DNA from: CAZSXU01 sp964610505
Lineage (GTDB): Bacteria; Arandabacterota; Arandabacteria; JAGLYR01
DNA length: 64,000 nucleotides
Direction of reading: 5' to 3'
Assembly: GCA_964610505.1 (NCBI GenBank)
Contig: CAZSXU010000005.1
Span: forward strand, 62,001-126,000
A program made the position numbers and the translations under genes. The notes under the pieces are model-generated. The model ran no database searches. It worked only from the letters and a program-made list of their open reading frames with translations, and was not told the DNA's origin. Below are positions 44,883 to 53,063 of this stretch, piece by piece (within the stretch, counting starts at the first letter, position 1; each line of letters begins with the position of its first letter).

Positions 44883-46478
44883 GTGAGTGAGGAGAAACAC
44901 TTCCGCACATCGTCCGGCGATGACGTCAAATCCGTCTACGGCCCTGCCGATCTCGAGGGTCACGACTACGAGCGCGACCTCGCCGATCCCGGAAGCCCTC
45001 CCTTCACGCGCGGGATCTACCCCAGCATGTACCGAGGCCGGACCTGGACCATGCGCCAGTACGCGGGGTTCGGGTCTTGCGTCGAAACCAACGCTCGGTT
45101 CAAGTACTTGCTGGATCACGGCCAGACGGGGTTGAGCGTCGCGTTTGATCTCCCCACGCAGATGGGCCTGGACTCGGACGATCCTCTGGCCGAGGGCGAG
45201 GTCGGCCGCGTCGGCGTCGCGATCGATTCCCTGGCCGACATGGAAGACCTGTTCGACGGCATCCCCCTGGACCGGGTCAGCACCTCCATGACGATCAACG
45301 CCACGGCAGGGATCCTTCTTGCCGCCTACATGGCGGTGGCCGAAGCGGGGGGCGCGGATTCCGGCGGCCTCTCCGGCACAATCCAGAACGACATTCTCAA
45401 GGAGTACATCGCCCGCGGCACCTACATCTTTCCCCCGCGGGAATCGATGCGGATCACCACCGACATCATTCGCTACGCCAGTGATCATCTTCCGAAGTGG
45501 AACACGATCAGCATCAGCGGATACCACATTCGTGAGGCGGGAGCGACGGCCGTTCAAGAGGTGGCCTTCACCCTGGCCGACGGAATCGAATACGTCCGGG
45601 GTGCGATGGACACCGGTCTTTCCGTGGACGATTTCGCTCCGCGCCTGTCCTTTTTCTTTGACGTGCACAACCATTTGTTCGAGGAGGTCGCCAAACTTCG
45701 CGCGGCTCGAAGGGTGTGGGCTCGGTTGATGCACGACGACTTCGGCGCGCGCCATCCGAGATCTCTTATGCTCCGGTTCCACTGCCAGACCGCGGGATGC
45801 ACCCTGACCGCCCAGCAACCCTGGGTGAACGTCCCGCGGGTCACGCTGCAGGCGCTGGCCGCGGTCCTGGGCGGTACCCAGTCCCTGCACACCAATTCGT
45901 TTGACGAAGCCGTCTCCCTGCCTTCGGAAGCGGCCGCCCGCCTGGCGCTCCGGACACAGCAGGTCATTGCCGAAGAGTCCGGTGTCACGCACACCGTGGA
46001 CCCGCTCGGCGGCTCCTACTACGTCGAAGGCCTGACCGACAGGATTGAAGCGAGCGTCCGGGACCTGCTGGACCGGATCGAATCGGTGGGCGGGATGCGC
46101 TCGGCAATCGAAAAGGGATGGGTGCAGCGACAGATCGAGGAGTCCGCCTACCGATTCCAGAAGCAGGTGGAGAGCGGCGAAGCGACCGTGATCGGCGTCA
46201 ACCGGCACGTGATTTCGGAAGAGACGCCCGTGGAGTTCACGCTGGACCCGGCCCTGGAGAGGGATCAGAAGGTCCGGCTGGCGCGGCTCAAGTCCAAGAG
46301 GGACGCGGCGCGAGTTCGGGCGGCCCTCGAGCGCGTTCGGGCGTGTGCCGAGGGCACCGAGAATCTCATGCCGGCGTTCTTGGAGGCGGTCAAGGCATAC
46401 GCGACCCTCGGCGAGATCTGCGGTGTGTTGAAAGAAGTGTTTGGACAGTATAGGGAATCGAGAGCCGAGGGCCGATAG
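44883..46478 (+). CDS. mcmA: Methylmalonyl-CoA mutase, catalytic (large) subunit
   Basis: Converts methylmalonyl-CoA to succinyl-CoA using adenosylcobalamin. 531 residues: only the catalytic TIM-barrel half; the B12-binding domain is not fused. Specificity residues fit true methylmalonyl-CoA mutase: Tyr60 in MRQYAGFG and Arg178 in GTIQNDILKEYIARG, 118 residues apart like Tyr89/Arg207 of the Propionibacterium enzyme. Catalytic His is in ISGYHIREAG. GTG start. No B12 subunit gene is in this operon, so it must use one encoded elsewhere (for example 52459-52878). Confidence 0.93.
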   Translation: MSEEKHFRTSSGDDVKSVYGPADLEGHDYERDLADPGSPPFTRGIYPSMYRGRTWTMRQYAGFGSCVETNARFKYLLDHGQTGLSVAFDLPTQMGLDSDDPLAEGEVGRVGVAIDSLADMEDLFDGIPLDRVSTSMTINATAGILLAAYMAVAEAGGADSGGLSGTIQNDILKEYIARGTYIFPPRESMRITTDIIRYASDHLPKWNTISISGYHIREAGATAVQEVAFTLADGIEYVRGAMDTGLSVDDFAPRLSFFFDVHNHLFEEVAKLRAARRVWARLMHDDFGARHPRSLMLRFHCQTAGCTLTAQQPWVNVPRVTLQALAAVLGGTQSLHTNSFDEAVSLPSEAAARLALRTQQVIAEESGVTHTVDPLGGSYYVEGLTDRIEASVRDLLDRIESVGGMRSAIEKGWVQRQIEESAYRFQKQVESGEATVIGVNRHVISEETPVEFTLDPALERDQKVRLARLKSKRDAARVRAALERVRACAEGTENLMPAFLEAVKAYATLGEICGVLKEVFGQYRESRAEGR

Positions 46479-46631
46479 GCCGGAATTGTACGGGCCTTGC
46501 GCTGCGGGGAAGGTCAGGCGTCTCTTGGCCCGAGCGTGAGTGAAGTCTGCAACCGTCGAGGCGGACAAGGCTCTTCGGGTTTCGAATCTGTGAAATCTGT
46601 GGCTAAGGTTCTAGCTTTCTCGGAGGTTCAG

Positions 46632-47048
46632 GTGTTCAGAAAGATCGACCACATCGGCATCGTCGCGCGGGATCTGGAGGAGCTGAAGGCTCTCTACCGC
46701 GACGTTCTGGAAATGGAACCCGCACACGAGGAGATTCGGGAAGAGCTCGGCGTCAAGGCCGCCCTCTACCCCGTGGGCGAGACAGCCCTGGAATTCATCG
46801 AGCCCATCTCCGAGGAGACCCCGCTCAAGAATTTCCTTGAAACACGCGGCGAAGGCATTCACCACATCTGCTTCATGGTGGATAACATTGAAGACGCGCT
46901 CAAGAAGCTGGCCGAGCGCGGCGTGGATTTGATCGACAAGAAGCCCCGCATGGGCGCCAACCGCCGCCGGATCGCCTTCCTGCATCCCAAGGCCATGAAG
47001 GGGGTGCTGATCGAACTCGCGGAAGAAACCGGAGAGAAACAGCTCTAG
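46632..47048 (+). CDS. mce: Methylmalonyl-CoA epimerase
   Basis: Interconverts (R)- and (S)-methylmalonyl-CoA. 138 residues from the GTG of VFRKIDHIGIV, with CGGAGG five bases upstream; the frame is open further upstream but without a credible start. VOC fold with metal-ligand regions DHIGIVARDLE, EGIHHICFMVDNIE and GVLIELAEE. Completes the propionyl-CoA to succinyl-CoA route with the upstream genes. Confidence 0.94.
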   Translation: MFRKIDHIGIVARDLEELKALYRDVLEMEPAHEEIREELGVKAALYPVGETALEFIEPISEETPLKNFLETRGEGIHHICFMVDNIEDALKKLAERGVDLIDKKPRMGANRRRIAFLHPKAMKGVLIELAEETGEKQL

Positions 47049-47061
47049 GCTCTACGTTCTG
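47041..47061 (+). repeat. Heptanucleotide repeats overlapping the mce stop
   Basis: Three tandem seven-base units, AGCTCTA-GGCTCTA-CGTTCTG, run across the mce stop codon into the intergenic region. They match the longer heptamer array at 56901-56963. The rest of the gap to 47269 holds no gene. Confidence 0.6.
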
Positions 47062-47269
47062 AGTGCAAAACCCGAGCACACTCCCGACGGTCTTGATTGC
47101 AGACCCCTCTTCGCTGATCGTCGCCGGATCCGCCCGCCGCTCCTCCACGGACAGTCAGGCCCCCAAGAGAGCGCTTCTGGGCAGCCCCAGATGACCGTCG
47201 GAAGTCGAAATGCCCGAAGGGCTAGCGACATGGGCAAGGAACAAGGGACGGGGGCGCGACGTCGCCGAG

Positions 47270-48502
47270 TTACTTATGGCTCTTGGTCGCTTCGTAGATT
47301 CCCCGGAGGATCGCTTCTTTGGCTGATGTGAGAGGCACACCTCGGCGCCCCATCACGGTTCGGGCCGTTTCCAGGGCTTTCCCCAGGGAATATTTCACCG
47401 GCCCTTCGTGGCCGAGCCAGGTGAAAGAGGGAACGAACTTCGGCAGAAATCCCGTACCGAAGAGGAGACAGCTGACGCCGAATACGGACCCGGTGTTGAT
47501 CCGGGATCCAATAGCCGACTTGGTGTGGTCACCCACGAAGCAACCGACGAACAACTCTCCCGAATCCATCTGTTTGCCGTCCACGTGCACCCGGACGGCG
47601 CCGTAGTTGTTCTTGAGATCGCTGTTGGTCGTTTCCGCTCCGAGATTGACCCATTCCCCGAGATAGGCGTGGCCCAGGAATCCGCTGTGTTGCTTGTTGG
47701 CATAGCCCTGGAGAATACACTGGCGGATCTCCCCCCCCAGCTTGCAGACCGGCCCGATCGCCGTCGCCTCAATCATGGCGAGCGGCTGCACCAGACTCCC
47801 CGTCCCGATCGCGGCCGGGCCCCGAATCACGGCGTTCGCCCGAACCTCGACCTTGGCGCCCAGGACAATGGGGCCCTCGCTCGCGTCGAGAACGACTCCC
47901 GGCGCCAACCGGCATCCCGAACCGAGATGCACGGCCCCGGTGTTGACGCATTCCACGGCGTCGGGGATGGGCTCTCCGGCATCCCGCCCCGGGGCCCATC
48001 GATCGAAATCACGGACGATTCGGTCGGGGTTGTCGGCCACCAGATCCCAGGGATACCGGATGAACCCGGCCTCCAGCTCTAGGGCGGGAAGACCTTCCCA
48101 AACGGATTCGTCCAGAGGCACGTCAAGGCGTTCCCCGAGTTTCTCCAGTCGCCGTCCCGACACTCGGGCGGCCACCACGTCTTCGCCGCAACGGTAAACG
48201 CAGTCGTCCGAGTCTTCCAGTATCGGTCTCAACGAATCATCCGCGATCACCCGGCCGTTCACGAATAGACACCGGTCAGACGGTGCCGCGTTGACCGTTG
48301 CGCCCCGATGATCTTCCCGAACCGACTTGGCCAGCTCGGATCGGCACTGCAGCGCCAGAGACTCGGGGCGAAGAGCGACAACCACGCGCTCGCAAAGGGT
48401 CCACAGTCCCAACCGGAGATCGTACACGGGGCGCGTGGCCGCCATAGGCATCAATCGGGACCATCGCTCATCTTCGAAAACGCAGACAGTGTCAGCACTC
48501 AT
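47270..48502 (-). CDS. GlmU-like sugar nucleotidyltransferase/acyltransferase (alternative GlmU family)
   Basis: 410 residues. The N-terminal half is a divergent nucleotidyltransferase-like domain with PMAATRPVYDLRLGLWTLCE; the C-terminal half is a left-handed beta-helix (hexapeptide repeats, about 195-370: VLGAKVEVRANAVIRGPAAIG). It carries NLGAETTNSDLKNNYG, which resembles the acetyltransferase active-site loop of GlmU. The pattern fits the alternative bacterial GlmU family (TIGR03991-like) thought to make UDP-GlcNAc in Bacteroidetes-related lineages. The usual GxG pyrophosphorylase motif is not obvious, so the activity of the N-terminal half is uncertain. Convergent with mce. Confidence 0.75.
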   Translation of the reverse strand: MSADTVCVFEDERWSRLMPMAATRPVYDLRLGLWTLCERVVVALRPESLALQCRSELAKSVREDHRGATVNAAPSDRCLFVNGRVIADDSLRPILEDSDDCVYRCGEDVVAARVSGRRLEKLGERLDVPLDESVWEGLPALELEAGFIRYPWDLVADNPDRIVRDFDRWAPGRDAGEPIPDAVECVNTGAVHLGSGCRLAPGVVLDASEGPIVLGAKVEVRANAVIRGPAAIGTGSLVQPLAMIEATAIGPVCKLGGEIRQCILQGYANKQHSGFLGHAYLGEWVNLGAETTNSDLKNNYGAVRVHVDGKQMDSGELFVGCFVGDHTKSAIGSRINTGSVFGVSCLLFGTGFLPKFVPSFTWLGHEGPVKYSLGKALETARTVMGRRGVPLTSAKEAILRGIYEATKSHK

Positions 48503-48717
48503 ACGGCCCGACCTTCCGAACCTCTTCGCGCGCCGGCGCTCGCCTCACGGCCCGAATCCCCCACCACACCCCTCACGAGAAGGGCCCGGGCATCGGCGTT
48601 CCGTATACCACGGCGCGGCACGAACCCCGACCTCCGTCCCGATCGTGGTCGAATTCCGTGCCGCAAACCGGTCCCCGCACACAGGCGAATCCCGCTGCGG
48701 GGTCGAGAGAGGATTCC

Positions 48718-49059
48718 CTAACTCTTGAAACTCGCGAGGGCCTGGTCCTCGCTCTCGAACGTCTCGAAAACCAACGTCAGCTTCGTGATCATCAGGAGAC
48801 TGTCGATCCGCTTGCTCACGTTGACAAGTCGGAGCACTCCCCCGGCGTTCTTGACCGTGATGAACCCGGCCATCAGGATCCCGAGTCCCGTACTGTTGAT
48901 CCAGGGCACGTCCGCCAGGTTTACCAGGACTTTCTTGTGCCCCTCTTCCACGATTTCCTTGATCGCCGTGTGGAAGGTCTGCTGATCCGGCCCGCCCATT
49001 ACATTGCCGGACAAGTCGAGGACCGCCACGTCGTCCACAACACGCTTCTTTAGTTTCAT
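48718..49059 (-). CDS. STAS-domain anti-sigma factor antagonist
   Basis: 113 residues, a single STAS domain of the SpoIIAA/RsbV type. The phosphorylatable Ser56 is in the conserved PWINSTGLGILMAG loop. Such proteins bind a serine-kinase anti-sigma factor when unphosphorylated, releasing a sigma factor or other partner. No partner kinase or phosphatase gene is next to it. It follows the C4-acyl-CoA operon by 19 bases and is probably cotranscribed with it. Confidence 0.9.
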   Translation of the reverse strand: MKLKKRVVDDVAVLDLSGNVMGGPDQQTFHTAIKEIVEEGHKKVLVNLADVPWINSTGLGILMAGFITVKNAGGVLRLVNVSKRIDSLLMITKLTLVFETFESEDQALASFKS

Positions 49060-49078
49060 GTCGTTTCCCCCTCGACCT

Positions 49079-49936
49079 CTAGGAGTAATCGTAGAACCCT
49101 CGGCCCGTTTTCCTGCCCAGACGCCCGGCCTTCACCATCCGGCGGAGCAGAGGACACGGCCGGTACTTCGAGTCCGCGAAACCCTCGTAGAGAACCTCCA
49201 TGATGCTGAGACACACGTCCAACCCGATGAGATCCGCAAGAGCCAGGGGGCCCATCGGGTGGTTCATCCCGAGTTTCATTACGGTATCGATGGCTTCCTC
49301 GGTCGCCACACCTTCCATGAGTGCGTACACGGCTTCGTTGATCATGGGCATCAGGACCCGGTTGGAGATGAAGCCGGGGTAGTCGTTGACCTCCACAGGG
49401 GTCTTCCCCAGCTTCTCGGCCGTTTCCTTGATGATCCCATATGTCTCGTCGCTGGTGCCGACCCCCCGAACGATCTCCACCAGTTTCATGAGCGGGACCG
49501 GATTCATAAAATGCATCCCGATCACCTTGTCCTCGCGCCCCGTGGCGGCAGCGACCTCCGTGATGGAGATGGAGGACGTGTTCGTGGCGAGAATCGCGTC
49601 CTTGCTCACGATCCCGTCAAGTTCCCTGAAGATCTTCGTCTTCGTCGCGGCGTCCTCGATGATGGCTTCCACTACCAGCGCCACACCCTTGACGTCGGCC
49701 AGATTGACGGTTCCTCGGATTCGCCCCAGCGCGCCGTTCTTATCGTCTTCGCTCAGTTTACCCTTCTCGACGAACTTGGCCAGCGATTTCTTGATTTTTC
49801 CGATGCCCTGATCCACGACCTTCTGGTCCACGTCGACCAGAACAACCTCGTACCCGTTGACCGCGAAGGTCTGCGCGATGCCGTTGCCCATCGTCCCCGC
49901 ACCGATCACCGCGACTTTGCCGCTCACTACCGCCAT
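49079..49936 (-). CDS. hbd: 3-hydroxybutyryl-CoA dehydrogenase
   Basis: Reversible NAD(P)-dependent step between acetoacetyl-CoA and 3-hydroxybutyryl-CoA. 285 residues from the ATG of MAVVSGKVAVIGAGTMG, with GGGGAGG upstream. Rossmann motif GAGTMGNGIAQ, catalytic His in GMHFMNPVPLMKLVE, and NDYPGFISNRVLMPMINEA in the C-terminal domain. This is the more canonical of the two paralogues in the window and sits downstream of thiolase. Confidence 0.95.
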   Translation of the reverse strand: MAVVSGKVAVIGAGTMGNGIAQTFAVNGYEVVLVDVDQKVVDQGIGKIKKSLAKFVEKGKLSEDDKNGALGRIRGTVNLADVKGVALVVEAIIEDAATKTKIFRELDGIVSKDAILATNTSSISITEVAAATGREDKVIGMHFMNPVPLMKLVEIVRGVGTSDETYGIIKETAEKLGKTPVEVNDYPGFISNRVLMPMINEAVYALMEGVATEEAIDTVMKLGMNHPMGPLALADLIGLDVCLSIMEVLYEGFADSKYRPCPLLRRMVKAGRLGRKTGRGFYDYS

Positions 49937-49969
49937 TGTCGACCTCCCCATCCTTATCCGGTTGAACGT

Positions 49970-51157
49970 TTACATCAATTCCACCGAGAGCGCCACGGCG
50001 TTTCCACCTCCCAGGCACAGAGCGGCAATTCCTTTGGATTTCCCCCGGTCTCGAAGCGCGTACAGGAGCGTCGTGAGAATCCGGGCGCCGGTCGCCCCGA
50101 TCGGGTGCCCGAGAGCGACCGCGCCGCCGTGCACATTGACCTTCTCGGGATCCAGCCCCAGCTCCCGGACACACGCAATGGCCTGGACCGAAAATGCCTC
50201 ATTGAGCTCGATCAGATCGAAATCTCCAAGCGTGAAACCCGTCTTGGCCATCAGATTCTGGACCGCCTTGACCGGTGCCATCATCACCCACTCGGGCTCC
50301 ACGCCCGACATGGCGTATCCGGTGATCCGGGCCAGGGGCTTGAGGCCGCGTTTGTTGGCCGTCTCTTCGGTCATCACGACGACCGCCGACCCGCCGTCGT
50401 TGACCCCGGGCGCGTTGCCGGCGGTCACGGTTCCGTCCTTCTTGAACACGGGTTTCAGTCTCGCCAGCGCCTCGATCGTGGTGTCCTTCCGGGGCCCTTC
50501 GTCCACCTCCACCACCGTCTCCTGTCCCCTCCTCCCCTTGATGGTCACGGGGACGATCTGTTCCTTGAAGAGACCGCCTTCGATCGCAGCGACCGCCTTG
50601 CGGTGCGAGTGGAAAGCGTACTCGTCCTGCTCTTCACGGGCGATCCCGTATTTCTCTGCAACCCGCTCGCCCGTGTTGCCCATGTGGAAGTCGTTGTAGA
50701 TGTCCCACAGACCGTCGTGCACCATGGCATCCACGAGCACACCGTTTCCCAGCCGATATCCCGTCCTCGCCTTGGGCAACATGTAGGGCGTGAGGCTCAT
50801 CGATTCCAACCCGCCGGCGACGACGATGTCGGAATCTCCGAGGATCACCGCCTGGGCGGCCAGTGCAACCGCCTTCAGGGCCGAACCGCAGACCTTGTTG
50901 ACGGTCATCGCCCAGACTTCCGGGGGAAGTCCGGCAAAGAGGGCCGCCTGTCGTGCGGGGTTCTGGCCCATTCCCGCGCCCACGACGTTGCCCATGATCA
51001 CTTCGGTGACGTCCTTGGGATCCACGCCGGCCCGCTGGACGGCCTCCTTCACCGCCACGGCCCCCAGTCGCGTGGCCGGAACCGTGGAGAGCGAGCCCAG
51101 AAGCCGCCCGATGGGTGTCCGAACGGCGCTGACGATCACTGCTGATTGTGCGGCCAT
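49970..51157 (-). CDS. atoB: Acetyl-CoA acetyltransferase (thiolase)
   Basis: Condenses or cleaves acetoacetyl-CoA. 395 residues from the ATG of MAAQSAVIVSAVRTPIG. Nucleophilic Cys90 in TVNKVCGSALKAV, His in GGAVALGHPIGATGARI, second Cys in LCLGGGNAVAL. Full family length. Lies between acyl-CoA dehydrogenase and hbd in the same direction. Confidence 0.95.
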   Translation of the reverse strand: MAAQSAVIVSAVRTPIGRLLGSLSTVPATRLGAVAVKEAVQRAGVDPKDVTEVIMGNVVGAGMGQNPARQAALFAGLPPEVWAMTVNKVCGSALKAVALAAQAVILGDSDIVVAGGLESMSLTPYMLPKARTGYRLGNGVLVDAMVHDGLWDIYNDFHMGNTGERVAEKYGIAREEQDEYAFHSHRKAVAAIEGGLFKEQIVPVTIKGRRGQETVVEVDEGPRKDTTIEALARLKPVFKKDGTVTAGNAPGVNDGGSAVVVMTEETANKRGLKPLARITGYAMSGVEPEWVMMAPVKAVQNLMAKTGFTLGDFDLIELNEAFSVQAIACVRELGLDPEKVNVHGGAVALGHPIGATGARILTTLLYALRDRGKSKGIAALCLGGGNAVALSVELM

Positions 51158-51279
51158 GCAGGTACTCCTTCGTCTTGGTGTTTCGAACCACGCGGCTTCC
51201 CGCCGGTTCAACATCGACCTCAATAAGCGGCTCGGCCGCACGACCCTGTGTCGAACGACCCGCCGGTGACCGCTCCCAC

Positions 51280-52419
51280 CTACAACTTGAAGAACGACCG
51301 GGCGATCACCAACCGCTGTATTTCCGAGGTCCCCTCTCCGATCTCACACAGCTTGGCATCCCGAAAATAGCGTTCCACCGGGTAGTCTTTCATGTATCCG
51401 TATCCGCCGTGAATCTGGATCGCTTTCGTCGTGGCCCGCATGGCGACTTCCGAGGCAAACAGCTTGGCCATCGCGGACTCTCGGGAAAACGGTTTCTTCC
51501 GATCCTTCAGCGCGGAGGCGTGGTAGACCAGGTGGCGCGCCGCCTCGATCTCCGTCGCCATGTCCGCCAGCATGTTCTGAATTCCCTGGAATCTGCCGAT
51601 TTCGCGCCCGAACTGTTTCCGCTCCTGCGCGTACTTCACGCTGGCGTCGAACGCCCCCTGCGCAATCCCCAGGGCCATCGCGCCGATGCTGATCCGCCCG
51701 CCGTCGAGCGTCGCCATAAAGATCTTGAACCCCTCTCCCTCCTTCCCAAGAAGCGCAGCGGCCGGAATGCGGCAGTCTTCAAGCATCAGCTCGGAGGTAT
51801 CCGAGCCGCGCAGGCCGAGTTTGTCCTCTTTCTTTCCCGGTGAGAATCCGGGGGTTCCTTTCTCGACCAGAAAAGCGGAGATGCCGTGCGTGCCCTTGCC
51901 CTTCTCGGTGACCGCCGTACAGACGGTCACTTCGGCCAGCGATGCGCTCGTGATAAAACATTTGCGCCCGTTGAGGACCCACTCGTTCCCATCCCTGACC
52001 GCCGTGGTTTCCGTTCCTCCGGCGTCGCTGCCCGCGCCCGGTTCCGTCAGCCCGAAGGCACCGAGCGCCTTGCCGGAAGCCAATCGGGGCAAGTACTTCT
52101 GCCGCTGTTCCTCCGTACCGAAATCGAAGATGGGGTAGGTTCCAAGGGACGTGTGGGCGGCCAGTGTGATTCCCGTGGAACCGCAGACCCGAGAGACCTC
52201 CTCGACGCCGATGGAATAAGCCAGGGTGTCCGCGCCCGCACCGCCCCACTCCTCCGGAAACGGGATGCCCATGAGCCCCAGCTCACCCATTTTCCCGATG
52301 GTGTCCCAGGGGAATTCGCCCGTCCTGTCGATCTCCGCCGCTCGAGGCTCGATCTCCTTCTCGGCGAAATCCCGCACCATCTCTCGAATCATTCGGTGCT
52401 CTTCTTTCAACTCGATCAA
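51280..52419 (-). CDS. Short-chain acyl-CoA dehydrogenase
   Basis: FAD enzyme oxidising (or, with a partner, reducing) short-chain acyl-CoA such as butyryl- or isobutyryl-CoA. 379 residues. FAD/substrate motifs GAFGLTEPGAGSDAGG and WVLNGRKCFITSA; C-terminal QIHGGYGYMKDYPVERYFRD and the catalytic-Glu region GEGTSEIQRLVIAR. No electron-transferring flavoprotein genes lie next to it. Its place beside an isobutyryl-CoA-mutase-like pair suggests a C4 substrate. Confidence 0.93.
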   Translation of the reverse strand: MIELKEEHRMIREMVRDFAEKEIEPRAAEIDRTGEFPWDTIGKMGELGLMGIPFPEEWGGAGADTLAYSIGVEEVSRVCGSTGITLAAHTSLGTYPIFDFGTEEQRQKYLPRLASGKALGAFGLTEPGAGSDAGGTETTAVRDGNEWVLNGRKCFITSASLAEVTVCTAVTEKGKGTHGISAFLVEKGTPGFSPGKKEDKLGLRGSDTSELMLEDCRIPAAALLGKEGEGFKIFMATLDGGRISIGAMALGIAQGAFDASVKYAQERKQFGREIGRFQGIQNMLADMATEIEAARHLVYHASALKDRKKPFSRESAMAKLFASEVAMRATTKAIQIHGGYGYMKDYPVERYFRDAKLCEIGEGTSEIQRLVIARSFFKL

Positions 52420-52458
52420 TCCGCGCTCCTCTCGTGCAAGGGAGTACTCCTTCCCGGT

Positions 52459-52878
52459 TCAGGAGGGACTACCCGACGTTCCTTTTTCCTCGAACCACTC
52501 CCGGATGTACGCGACGATGTCCGAGGTCGCAGCACCCGGGCAGAAAATCCTCCGAATGCCCTTCCTCATGAGCTCCTCGTGGTCGCCGTCCGGGATGATC
52601 CCTCCACCGATCACCAGCACGTCTCCCAGGCCCGCCTCGGTGAGAAGATCCACGACTCTCGGAAAGAGCGTCATGTGCGCGCCGGACAGAATACTGAGCC
52701 CCACGACGTCCACGTCTTCCTGGACCGCCGCTTCGACGATCCTCTCGGGCGTCTGGTGGAGTCCGGTGTAGATCACCTCCATCCCCGCGTCTCTCAGAGC
52801 ACTCGCCACGACTTTGGCTCCCCGATCGTGGCCATCGAGGCCGGGCTTGGCCACCAGAACTCTGATCTTTCGACCCAT
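52459..52878 (-). CDS. B12-binding small subunit of acyl-CoA mutase
   Basis: 139 residues from the ATG of MGRKIRVLVAKPGLDGHD, with AGGAGG upstream. The cobalamin motif DGHDRG supplies the lower-ligand His, followed by GLSILSGAHM and VLVIGGGIIPDGD. It lies 185 bases after the second mutase catalytic gene, so it should be its partner (IcmB-like), and it is the only B12-binding subunit in the window, so the plus-strand mutase may share it. Confidence 0.94.
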   Translation of the reverse strand: MGRKIRVLVAKPGLDGHDRGAKVVASALRDAGMEVIYTGLHQTPERIVEAAVQEDVDVVGLSILSGAHMTLFPRVVDLLTEAGLGDVLVIGGGIIPDGDHEELMRKGIRRIFCPGAATSDIVAYIREWFEEKGTSGSPS

Positions 52879-53063
52879 GGCGCCTCCTGAAGACAAACCA
52901 CAGATTTGAAATCTCGAAGACTTAGAACCCCACGCCTCTCAGACTGTTCCATCCATCGACGCCGACGGAGCAGGTTGTTGTCTTCCGATCCCGCCTTCTT
53001 CCGGGCTCCATGGCTCCGCCCGACTGTTCAAGGTCCTTCCCAGAAACAATCTTGAACAACAGG

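Noticed and set aside
47062..47269. Terminator or small gene between mce and the GlmU-like gene
   Set aside because: Only a five-pair hairpin (CTGGG/CCCAG) without a T run and no credible open frame were found.
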